NCBI GenBank assembly: GCA_002049455.2
Contig: KV918926.1
Location: 62,001-126,000 of the forward strand
Direction: 5' to 3'
Source of the DNA: Porphyra umbilicalis
Taxonomy: Eukaryota > Rhodophyta > Bangiophyceae > Bangiales > Bangiaceae
Length of the DNA: 64,000 bases
A program made the position numbers and the translations under genes. Below, in pieces: positions 10,876-20,398 of the stretch. The notes under the pieces were generated by a model. It was not told the origin of the DNA. It saw nothing but the letters and a program-made list of their open reading frames with translations, and did no database searches. Numbering within the stretch: the stretch's first letter is position 1; every line of letters starts with the position of its first letter.

Positions 10876-12116
10876 TCAGGGACCCGGTGTCCACGCGTTC
10901 AACACATGTAGCACAACGGGGGACCCGTCGGGGCCTCCCTCCGAGGGTCGGGCGCTGCTCCGGTCGTTCGGAGCACCGAGATACCCGACGGTAGCACCGC
11001 GCCCGTGTCGTGCGTCGCAGTGTCGTTCTTCTCCCACGGGGAGTGGAGCTGATTGACCGAGAGGCCTCGGGGCCACGTCGACGTGTGTCTCTGCCGCGAT
11101 GATCCCCCGGGGGACTCTTGGTTAGCCAACGCCATGACGTCCTTGGCGGCCCGATACTTCCCCGCCACATAGGTCGACAACTGCTGGTAGCTTCGTTGCG
11201 CCGAGTTGTACACGAATGCATCCGTCCGTAGGTATTCCGGTAGGCCTTGGATCATCTGCTGTTTCATCGGCCCCTCGGGGTGGATGTTGCCGCAAATCTC
11301 GGCGAGGCTCCGTAGGCGTGCCGCGAAGACGTCCACCCCCTCGTTGTCAACGAGCGACGCCCGGCTAAAATTGTCCTGTGCCAACCCCAAAGTGTGCGGC
11401 TTCGCGTTGGTCGACAGCAACCAATTGACTGCCGCGGGGAAGGACCCAAGCGACCCCTGTCTGCCCGAGATATCCGACCCCGGTAGGCTCCGAGTGAACC
11501 GCGCCTCAGGCCTTCACGAACTTTCGGAGCCACGAGAAGACCTTGTGAAGTTCCTTCCCGTTGAACATCGGGGTATTCCCGAAGAGAACTTCATGTTCTG
11601 GGCCTTCCATCCCATCTTGCGGGCCTGTGACGCCCCGTAGGTCGAGTGACAGTTCCGTAGGCGGTACGATCGGTAGTCCAGGACGCCCGCGAAGCGATCG
11701 ACCGGGCACTCGAGGACCTCCAACTTGTCGGACCCCACCTTGCGCCTCACGCGGTCGTCGTCGTTGTCGGTTGTTGCCGGTGACGGCGATGAAGAAGTAG
11801 ACGACGATGACGACGAGGGACTACGGTGACGCCGTGACTTCCATTTGCTGCGGCTCTTCCGCATTTTCACGGGGGAATCTCGGCGGGGGGCATCTTGAGT
11901 AGAGCCCGCGGGGCACGCCGCGATTACCCGAGAAACGTCGGCCAATAACGACTCGCGGAGCGTCGACAGCGCCGTGTCCAGATCTGCCATCGCGAGAGGC
12001 GTCACCGAACCACGATTTTGATCCACCAATCCCGTCCGTTCGTCGTGACGTCGAGGGAGAAAGGAAGCGACCCCCGGCGGGACCCGCCGTACCGTTTCGC
12101 CCACGAGGTCCGCCAA
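10641..12116 (-). pseudogene. gag: gag of element A with zinc knuckle, frameshifted
   Basis: The nucleocapsid/capsid polyprotein of the retrotransposon is spread over more than one frame. The N-terminal part has a Ser-rich basic stretch (SKWKSRRHRSPSSSSSSTSS). A short piece in a second frame, NTPMFNGKELHKVFSWLRKF (about 11509-11570), is typical of gag. From about 11500 the third frame carries the capsid core (AVNWLLSTNAKPHTLG, RLRSLAEICGNIHPEG). A CCHC zinc knuckle of spacing C-x2-C-x4-H-x4-C lies at about 10870-10912 but has a TGA (10899-10901) right after its second Cys. The same frame continues to 10641. The AVNWLLS block also occurs in gag of element B, which supports the assignment. Confidence 0.75.
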
Positions 12117-12379
12117 TGGCCGAGGCGAAGTGAAGGGAAATTCCTGATCCGGCCGCGGATCCCCCTGTTGGAGCGACTGCTGGGGTCACCGCGGATGTAC
12201 CCGCCGGCATACCTCTAGCGATCGCTTCCAGCTTGGGGAGGTCTGGCGGCGACGCCATCGTAATGGCCGGGCGGGAATCGACGACAGACCGACGCGGAGA
12301 TCCACGTCGCCTTGAATTCAAAAACCAACAGACGATCGGGGAACCGGCTACCCGGTACGGGCGTGGCAACGGCCGGTAT

Positions 12380-12396
12380 CCCCTGCTGCTCCACCA
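12380..12396 (-). other. primer binding site of element A
   Basis: Just inside the 5' LTR edge the minus strand reads TGGTGGAGCAGCAGGGG. Element B has TGGCGGAGCAGCAGGGG at 28511-28527 in the equivalent place, followed in both by ATACC. A leading TGG complements the CCA end of a tRNA. The implied tRNA acceptor strand would be GGAGCAG with discriminator A; I cannot name the tRNA. Confidence 0.55.
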
Positions 12397-12401
12397 GAAA
12401 A

Positions 12402-12897
12402 TGTAGCGGCTCTAGGCACCACCACGTTGTTTCGTCGTCTTGCCGAAGTGACAGCTTGATCAGCTCGGTCCGTCGAAGGAACTGCCCCGCAACAATCGAC
12501 ACACTGCCCAGCCTTCCCCCAATGGGAGGAGAGGATCACGGCAAAGCCCAGGGGGGAATCGTAGTCCATTGCACAGTTGGTTGTATCAAACGGCGACAGG
12601 GACGGCGTCCCCACGGTCAAGAACCCTCCCAAACCCGAACGCCGGCGGCCAAAGTAGCCGCCCCAAATGCGCGAAACAGATCAATCCCTTCAAAGCAAAA
12701 AGTTCAAACGAGTGGTAGGGGGCTTGGGAAACCACTGGGGAAAAGCCCCGCCCCCGACCGAATCCAACCTTCCCGAGATCAGGACATGTCATTTTCTTGC
12801 TGGCCCGGATCGGGATATTTTGGGACGGCCCCCGGGGGTGTGCTGTCCTCAGCTGAGGGGCCACGCTCCTTCCAACTGTGGGACCCCCGACCGCCAC
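12402..12897 (-). repeat. 5' LTR of element A, truncated
   Basis: It aligns with the first ~495 bp of the copies at 3137 and 4371, with visible divergence (for example CACACTGCCCAGCC against CCCACTGCCCAGCC). Similarity stops at GACCGCCAC, where the inverted arm begins. It is more diverged than the two tandem copies are from each other, so it may not be their partner from the same insertion. Confidence 0.65.
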
Positions 12898-13217
12898 GCG
12901 GAGACGGGGGGGGCAAGGAGACGGGCGAGAGGCTAAACCACGGACAAGCGAGTGCTCTTTTACGCTCAAAACTCTCTGGCTATGTATATGGACTGATACA
13001 GGTACTGGAAACGACACTGGAGTGGGCAGAACTCTTCATGGAGTGATGGCTGTCACCCCATCCCCTTGTGAGAGTCAGGCAGGCATACATCTCATTTGCT
13101 GCCAAGCCCCATCGCACCCCCCCCTCAATCCCATCTCACGCGCGTCTCCCACCCTTTTTTGACACCTCGCCATTCACGCATGTGAGTGGGTGGCGAGATG
13201 GGGTGTGTCTCCAGGCC
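12898..13217 (-). repeat. right arm of the ~320 bp inverted repeat pair
   Basis: This is the reverse-complement counterpart of 584-903. It begins exactly where the LTR stops and ends exactly where the family X element at 13218 starts. Confidence 0.6.
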
Positions 13218-13947
13218 GTACAGTCATTACTCGGTCTTATCCATCGCCATGCGTGTACAGTCGCTGACAGTACCTAGGTTCTACCGGCTGGACTTGCGAT
13301 CGGCTGCCGTGAGGGGATTTCAATACTGCTGAAAATAAAGAGAAGTACGAAGGACTGGATTTATGGGAAACTCGAACGAGATGAAATCCAAGTTGACCTG
13401 CCTTCGCAGAACCTGACCACGCAAGATTGTGCAGTGTACCAACCCGCCATGCCCCATCACTCTTCATCGTCCATCACAGCCAAAATCACGTCAACCACCT
13501 CATCGTCAGCCTCAACATCGGTCTCAGCCAGCCTACTAAGACGCATCACCTGCACGCGGTCTGGACCGCTTACGTTTTCGAACTCGCGCTGCAGCGTCGT
13601 GTTGGCCATCATGGCTATTACAGACGACATGTCCAACATTTTGTTGCCAGCAACTGACTGGACGTCATCAGGCTGGCGTCAGAGCTCAGCTTTGGTCCTA
13701 TTTGGCGGTCAGTCCACCTTCAGGCAGACCAGCGGGTCATCTGCGCGGGCAACATCGCGCTTCATTCCTCTAAGATGAGCTCGGACTTGTCTAAGTTGAT
13801 CCTGCCTGAGAATAAGTTAAACAGGTGGACCATACATGGGTTTGCCGTCCACATCTTCCATTCTGTTGGCGCATGTGGCGCGTTTCTCGGCCCGGTTCTA
13901 TCCACTGTGGATTTAACCGGGACGGACTCAACCGAGTAATGAATGTA
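13218..13947. mobile_element. family X non-autonomous DNA transposon (730 bp)
   Basis: The left end GTACAGTCATTACTCGG is matched by the right end CCGAGTAATGAATGTA. Bases 13218-13775 align without large gaps to 47967-48525, and the last ~60 bases align to 61477-61537, including the palindrome-bearing subterminal block (CTATCCACTGTGGATTTAACC here). On the minus strand it keeps a fragment of coding frame (13457-13639; MMANTTLQREFENVS, then ETDVEADDEVVDVILAVMDD), also present at 48295-48420. It therefore looks like an internally deleted copy of the 13.6 kb segment at 47967-61538. Confidence 0.7.
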
Positions 13948-13959
13948 TGGGCATCTCGC

Positions 13960-14321
13960 CACGAACCCACCTCCATGGTTGCTGAGACTGTGGCAAGACG
14001 CCGAGTGTCATTTCGCGCTCATCCGCAGATCTCTGCTGCAGAAAATCATGCTGTTCGTGGCTCACGCGGCGACTGTTCCTGATCTGCAAGCAGTCTGCAA
14101 CAAGCCATTGCACAGGATTCGCAGATCTGCAAGGAACTCGGTCTACGCCCCACTGCGCTGCACGCCTATTCAAGGGGGCTCTTTCGGATTTGAAAGCTCG
14201 GCTACATGACATAAAATTTGATGAAAGCGCCCCGACTCCTGTTGTGGTCTTAGAAGCTCTCGTGGCCGCCGATCGTGGAAGTGGCAATTGGAAGGCTTGT
14301 ATTAATTGACAGAAGGGCAGA
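13960..14321 (+). pseudogene. broken coding fragment, unrecognised
   Basis: Two plus-strand frames read as protein on either side of a shift at about 14180: QICKELGLRPTALHAYSRGL before it, and KARLHDIKFDESAPTPVVVL then AADRGSGNWKACIN ending at a TGA near 14320. The composition is unlike the low-complexity frames around it, so this is probably the decayed tail of a real gene, perhaps of a transposon. I do not recognise the family. Confidence 0.35.
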
Positions 14322-14435
14322 CTATTGCAAGATTGCCTTGTACGAGGACCTTTGTCGTCGTTCTGCGACCCTTTCATCCACCCCTCCCGCTGCATCGTGT
14401 GAAGCCCATTGACAGACAACCCCGCCCGCCCACCA

Positions 14436-15140
14436 CGTCAGAATTGTGACGGAAACACCTTTCCTCCATGGTATTGTTCCTTTCCTAGAAAACACTTCTG
14501 CCATTATTCCCTGTCATGGCGGACCGATGCCCAGGGAGGGGTCAGAATCATGCAGGAAACACCTTTTCGTCATGCTTTTGGCGATCCGTCTCGACCCGAC
14601 CCTGGCCGACCCAGGCACCCCCCGGGATGCCCCGGCAATTGGGCGGGGTCGTGAAAAACAGGCGGAACAAGCCCCCCCCCTCTCGGGGCGCGCACGCCGC
14701 TTTTGGAGGCTGCGTGCAGTTTGACCACCCTTTGCAAATGACCCATCTGGAGCACATTGGGGACTTGGTCGCAGCACCATCCCACCAAGTCAGAATCGTG
14801 ACGAAAACACCTTACCTCCATGACATTGTTCCTTTCCTAGAAAACGTTTCTGCCATGATTCCCTGTCATGGCAGACCGTTGCCCAGGGAGGGGTCATAAT
14901 CATGCAGGAAGCACCTTTCCGTCATGCTTTTGGCGATCCGTCTCGGCCGGACCCTGGCCGACCCAGGCGCCCCCCGGGGTTCCCCGGCAGCTGGGCAGAG
15001 TCGTGAAGAGCAGGCGAAACGAGGCCCCCCCCTCTTGGGGCGCGCACCTCGCTTTTGCAGGATGCGTGCAGTTTGACCACCCCTTGCAAATGACCCATCT
15101 GGAGCACATTGGGGACTTGGTCGCAGCACCATCCCACCAA
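14436..15140. repeat. two tandem units of ~351 bp
   Basis: The unit starts GTCAGAATTGTGACGGAAAC at 14439 and GTCAGAATCGTGACGAAAAC at 14791, and runs through CATGCTTTTGGCGATCCGTC, CCCATCTGGAGCACATTGGG and CAGCACCATCCCACCAA in both copies. Identity is about 90% by eye. Each unit also holds an internal near-duplicate (GGAAACACCTTTCCTCC at about 14450; GGAAACACCTTTTCGTC at about 14558). Parallel open frames occur in both copies but differ by indels, so no gene is called. Confidence 0.8.
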
Positions 15141-16763
15141 CACACACTCACTTGGAAGAGAGGGACCCCTGCTTAACGACGCTATAAAGTGGTCGAGACT
15201 GGAACGAGACCCCGTAGCCGTCCCTGTATGGATATCAATTTATTTGGGTACTTTCTGCGCGTACGGCATGGTTGGAGCCATTGGTGGAGATGCTCTTAGC
15301 AATCCCCTGGATCCTTTTTGAGCCAACCTACGCCAATGGAAAGCGTGACCCGTGGCATGCGAACTGTGATATCCGTCCGACACCAATTCTTAGCAACTGG
15401 CCTCTGATGAAGGCTTAATCTGATCCCCACCGGAAAACAAAAATATGGCTCGCCTCAGGAGAGTTTGGCGGGGTCGGAGGTTATTTCCGTTTCCGCTGAA
15501 GCGCTTCCGTTCTTCTACTAGAAAATGCACGCAAGAAAATGTCTGCACCAGTTCTTGACACAATGATTTCTCATATGAGAACGGCTCGGAATTGCACATT
15601 ATAGTCAGAAAAACTTAGTATAAACGGAGTATTTGATCATCTGGAGCCCCGAGTTTCCGTCCTCGTGTCGCCTGGGACCACACGAAGGAGCTGTGTGGAC
15701 AGCGAAGGGAGCGCGTGCAGCTCTTGACGCTTCGCAGACGAGGGGCAGATGAGTTGTCGAGGAACCTGTAGGGTCATGAGACTCAGAGGGTTGCTAAAAC
15801 AAAACTTTGGGAGGGGGTGGAGGATAGAGCAGGGGGGAGGGAGGGGTGGAGGCGGGGGGGGAAGGGTGCAGGCCAAGGACAGACGTGGGGACGAAGGGCG
15901 CACGGGTGGCGGAAGAAGGGGGGCGGATGGGAAGGTGGGAGGTGGGTTAGGGGGGCTCAGGGGCTATCAGGTGGACGAGAAAATGATGAGTAACCCTGTG
16001 CTGGTACGCAGGGAACTGGGACAGGGTTGTGCTGTGGTGACATGAAGGGCGGGGGATGGGGGGGGCGATGGGTAGCCGTGAAAAACTCGCACAGTACAAT
16101 GTGACCACGATACTCGGGCTCCAGAGCCTCACTCATGTGCTGACCACACCTCTTCGTCGACCTTGGCCGAGAAATCGGCCCATACAGCCACTACGGGGCT
16201 CCGGGCTGCTTCGGAGTGACTCGACATCCGGATCTCTGCGGCGAACGCGGGCGGGAGCAAGACGCTCCGATCGAAAATCACTGGAAGGGCTCTGTGGAGG
16301 CGGAATTGCACCGATCCGGCCATGTACTTTTTCCTGCTCTTTTCCAGGGAAACACGCTGTTCTTGTCCAGGAGTGCACCGTTTGAGACGCGCAAGGCATC
16401 GTTGGAGAGCTGATGAGTTCACGAGTCCAGTGGTGTAACTCAGACCGCGCTGATATGCTTTGTTTATTTTATAAAAAACAGTGAACTGCGCCGTAAGCGG
16501 TTCCGAAGGATCCCCAGGAACCCGTTTTCATATGTAAACACTGTGGATTTCCCACACAACCCCGATTTGCTAAGAGCTGGTGCAAGTGCCAAGAACTGGT
16601 GACAAACGGATATGGCAATCAGCCATCCACCGAGATTCTTTGTCGGGCATTCGTGGATGGTCTCTCGGCCACAAAAGGGGCCCACCCATAGTAGGCTTGT
16701 TGAGTGCGCCCCGATTTTCGGGGCGCTGGTGCATACAGTGCGACCCCTCACTTGGCCGCCCCG

Positions 16764-16787
16764 CAGTTGTGCCGATCGGCACAACTG
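16764..16787. repeat. perfect 24 bp palindrome
   Basis: The half-site CAGTTGTGCCGA is followed immediately by its exact reverse complement. It may be a protein-binding site or the relic of an excision; no gene start is close enough to decide. Confidence 0.8.
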
Positions 16788-17109
16788 AGGGGGGGGTACG
16801 CATCAAGTGGCCCTCCACGGAGGAGAGAATTCGGCATATATTTACTCTCTTTGGAGACAACATGGGAAAAATTGCCATGTCACTTACTCCGGCAGTAATT
16901 GTACTTGTCGATATTTTGTGGACGATTTGTCGTCGCCGCTCGCCGTCACTCGCCGTCACTCGTCCACCCCCGACGGAACACGCCACCAGCTGCTGACCGA
17001 CCGCCATGCTGCCTACGGACGCTCCTCATCCCTCCCCGCACCCCTGACGCTCTCCAACCTCTGTTTGATTGACATGGACGACCAGGCGCAAGAAGGCCCT
17101 TCCCCCAGA

Positions 17110-17265
17110 CCGTCCCTCATTGGGGGCGGGGGGTTCGTTGAGCGGGGGCGGGTCGGGTTGGCGGGGGGCGCGTTCGGGGGGGGGGGGGTGTGGCGGGCGG
17201 GGCGGGGGGGGCGGAGGGGGAGGGGGTGGGATAGGGGGGGGGGAGGCTGGGGCGGGCGGGGGTTA
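17110..17265 (+). repeat. G-run tract with quadruplex potential
   Basis: More than a dozen runs of four to nine G on the plus strand, with few interruptions, give many ways to form four-tract G-quadruplexes. The frames through it code only for Gly/Arg repeats. Confidence 0.7.
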
Positions 17266-18167
17266 GCGGCGTGCCGTCCGATGGCACCCGCCGCGGTGAC
17301 TCAGGGTGAGGAAGGGAGCGGGTGCCACCCGTAAGATCCAGCGCGTGGCCCTCGCGAGGAGAATGACGGGTGACTGAACCGAGTCGGGACCCGGTCCAGT
17401 GTCGGTCGGCAGATGGCGCCGGCCTCTCTCCACGACCATCCGTGAATTTTTCCATACATGTGAAAGAAGGACTGTTGACGGTCATCCACAAGCCCCAATG
17501 TGTCTGTGTGCCGCCCACAGCGGCAGCTCCTAAGGACAAACAAGAGAACAGCTGAATATGTTCCAGGTGGTGATGTAGACAACCAGACCGTCGGGCCTTG
17601 AGGACAAGAAATACACGCACACCATACACAGTCACGCCGACCTTCTCACGTTTGCAGCCTTGGCCAAGTATATATCCGAGCCAAAGATGTCTTGCAGTCG
17701 TGGGAGGTGGTTGAGAAGGATGCCGCTGCTCTGGCGCCAAGACGAGGGTCATCGCTGCTGCCATGGCCACCTCCCGACGGGCCATTCCCGCCGTACCGCT
17801 GGGGCAGCTGCAGCCAGGGCTGCTGCGCCCATAGAGGCTGCAGACAGAGTCGTCGGGCACTCGGTCGACCACGTAGTTAAAATCTTACGACAATTATTAT
17901 TCAGAGCGCCCACCAAAGCGCCCAGGAAACCGTGGGCGCTAGGCGCTCGAGCGCCCTCTGAGTGCCCATTGAGCGCCTAAAAATCGCCCAAAAAGAGCGC
18001 CCTGGGCGCACTCAACAACCGTAACCCATAGTGAGCATCCAGGGGAGCCCAGGATTGAGACGTGACCTGTTTAGTTTTTTATCGAGGTTTGGAGAGCCAG
18101 TGACCGGGCCACTCGTTGGGCCTCGTGACGGCTGGCTTCGGCTTTTGGCTGCATTGGTGGAGACGCT

Positions 18168-18313
18168 CTTAATTATGGGAGAGGAACAGGAATAGGAGTG
18201 CTGTCATTAATGACATGGGATAAAATGGGCAGACAAGAAAATAGTCTGGAGGCAACTACACGATCTGCGAGGCTCTCGAGAGTTTGATCTGCATCTGGCG
18301 CGCGCAGCGCGCC
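18168..18313 (+). repeat. 146 bp dispersed repeat, copy 1
   Basis: It matches 40576-40721 at about 95% by eye, from CTTAATTATGGG through a TGTCATTAATGACA palindrome to CTGCATCTGGCGCGCGC. Copy 1 lies 5' of the Harbinger gene pair and copy 2 5' of a GC-rich block. It may be a transposon end, but no matching right end was found. Confidence 0.75.
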
Positions 18314-18679
18314 GACTTGTCCTTGCATTGCTCGCACGCACACACCTACAGGCGGATGCCAGCGCACGCGCAGACTCATCGTGGCCCACACTCGCCTCTG
18401 GCACACTCAATCGCTGCTTTGCATCCCTCACGGCCTCGTTGCCGTCCCACGCTCCTGCGCGCGCCGACCCACCCGTCGTCACCACTCTGCCGTCGGACCC
18501 CTTTGGTCCAGCTTTACCTCTGTGCCGCTTGGCTGCCGCCGGCACGGCCGCCAACACCGCCCCTGGTCAGCCGCTTCGCCACCGTGCTGCCGTTTGGTCG
18601 CTGCGCTGCCGCTTGGCTTGGTGCTTGGCCGCTTTCACTGCCGCCTCGCCTCTCTGCCGCTTTGACAACCCGCTGCCGC

Positions 18680-19285
18680 ATGGCGTCGGCGGTGAGATCG
18701 CAAACAAGCTGTCTACGCTTCAATCTATTCTTGCAACTGCGCTGGGTTTGCGGCTGCGCTGTCGCCATTTGCGGAGCTATCGACCCGACAACGGCTCTTT
18801 CCCGGTCCGAGCCGAGCCCGAGTCCAACGGCTACGACGCCGCCTCCATTTTGTACGACGCCGCCAGCCACTACCCCACGCGTAGCTCAGGCAGTGGCAGC
18901 TTCTACGCCTCGTTCGCCGCCCCCCCCCCCTGCACGTAGTGTATCACCACCTCCCCAGACAATTCCCTCGCGCGCTGACGAGAGCGGCGCTGACACTGTG
19001 GCCGTGGTGCGCGCGCCTACCTCTGCAGCGGAGTTGGCCGCCGCGGCGGAGATTGACCCAGCAGCTGACATTGCTGCCGGCGAGCAGCAGGCGGCGACGC
19101 GGTCTCGAGATGACGCCACCACCTTCACCCCCCGCCGCAAGTATGGCCCGCCGACGCGGACAATTTACAAGGCCCAGTTGCGGCGGGGCCTGCGGAACAT
19201 CAGTACGGAGTGCAAGCGCTCCCAGACCGTGGGCAGCAACGCTTCAATGTGCCGGGTGTTGAGGCAGCCCCCCAAGCCCGCGCAG
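18680..19285 (+). CDS. candidate first coding exon upstream of the Myb-like gene
   Basis: From the ATG at 18680 the frame runs 202 codons to a consensus donor, CGCAG|GTAAGT, at 19285/19286, ending in phase 0. The first two thirds are Pro/Ser/Ala-rich. The last 50 residues look structured (KYGPPTRTIYKAQLRRGLRN, then TECKRSQTVGSNASMCRVLR). It could be the 5' exon of the Harbinger accessory gene, or a separate gene. Possible acceptors are at 20231 (CCTGCCCCAG) and near 20341, but I cannot choose between them. The frame also stays open past the donor, so splicing is inferred only from the donor quality. Confidence 0.35.
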
Positions 19286-20398
19286 GTAAGTCGGAGTTAC
19301 CGCGGACTACCTGGCTATTTCCAGGAGTACTTATGCGGTCATCGGCTTGTTTGGCTGTGCCATTGTCATGCATTGCTGTATGTGTGTGATGTAATTACTT
19401 GTACTTGTATATTGAGGGAAGCTCCTTTTGGAGCTGAGCTCGGGGAGTTTCTCGTGGGGTCATCCAGGGGCGTCGCGATTTGTGGGGTGGTGAGAGCATG
19501 TACCCTCCAAGGGAGGGAGCACTGCGCTGGCGGGGGAGTGCGACGGCAAAACGTGGCGAGAGAGGCACACGGAGGGTTTAAGAGCCTGCTGGCCTCGCGC
19601 CTCAGACCGCTCTCGAGTAAAGCAACGCATCCACCCAACGACCGCTCACTTCACATCCGGACACCTGCGCCTGCCCCTGGGCGCGTCAGCCCTCTCCACA
19701 ACCAGGCTGGGGGTGGCGGTGGGCCAGTGCGGGTGACAGCGCGTACTTGAGCGACACTGTGGAGCGGCGGGCAATGCGCCGCCTGTGATTCGTTTGAAGC
19801 AGCGCGCTGAATGTCGGGAGCAAGCATTCCACGTGCCCGCCGTAGTGTCTCTGTCCGTAGGCGTCCCCTCCTACCTTTCTGATTCCCCCCAACGAGAACG
19901 GCATCTCGGAGAGGGTTACGTGGGAGGGCCGCCAGGAGCGGCTGGACCAGGAGCGCGCGGAGAACCTAGAGCGCTTGCGACAATTGCCTCCTCGCTGAGA
20001 GCGTCGCCTTTCCTGGACCGACGCCTCTTGCAACCGCAAAGAGTATTGGGTAAACGTCAAGCTGCCGCAGGATCCAGTGTGGTGGGAACCCCAGCGCTTG
20101 GCGCCACTGCCGCTGCCTCGGCAGCTTTAGCGCTCGGCAACTTTGTTGTGGCCTCTACGATGGCCACGACCTCAGGCGGCCGTCACTACGGCTGCTGTCC
20201 CTGACTCATCCTGCGATCCGCCCTGCCCCAGTTCCGACTGTGTTCTGGTTACAAAAGACCGTGGACAATCTCCTGCCCAAGTGCCCCCTTCTCTGCCCCT
20301 CTTCCGTTCTTCTTCTGCTTTTTCCAACGACCGTGGACCAGACCCTGCCTAAGGACTTGCCCGAACGACAAGGCCAACCTCATCAAGACGGCCAGCAC

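Larger units (their letters stand above)
4371..12897 (-). mobile_element. Ty3/gypsy chromodomain retrotransposon A, decayed
   Basis: Order on the minus strand: truncated 5' LTR (12402-12897), primer binding site (12380-12396), gag (12116 to about 10641), then pol with protease, reverse transcriptase, RNase H, integrase and chromodomain (about 10600 to 6571), then the 3' LTR. The protease-RT-RNaseH-integrase order defines Ty3/gypsy, and the C-terminal chromodomain defines the chromovirus branch. The 5' LTR is only 496 bp against 1.2-1.5 kb for the others, because an unrelated inverted arm replaces the remainder at 12898. Gag has frameshifts and pol has five in-frame stops, so this copy should not move by itself. 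Confidence 0.85.
15141..18167. other. interval without a supported gene
   Basis: It holds two sequences of the form CATTGGTGGAGAYGCTCTTA (about 15278-15297 and 18151-18170) that look like right ends of Harbinger-type elements next to TTA, a perfect palindrome (16764-16787), a G-run tract (17110-17265), and a cluster of GGGCGC/GCGCCC inverted motifs (17905-18012). Frames up to 251 codons are present on the minus strand opposite the G tract but are Pro/Arg-rich and unsupported. Confidence 0.5.

Noticed and set aside
18284-19750. 488-codon frame as a single unspliced gene
   Set aside because: It crosses a consensus donor at 19286 and loses coding character afterwards; only the 18680-19285 part is kept as a candidate exon.
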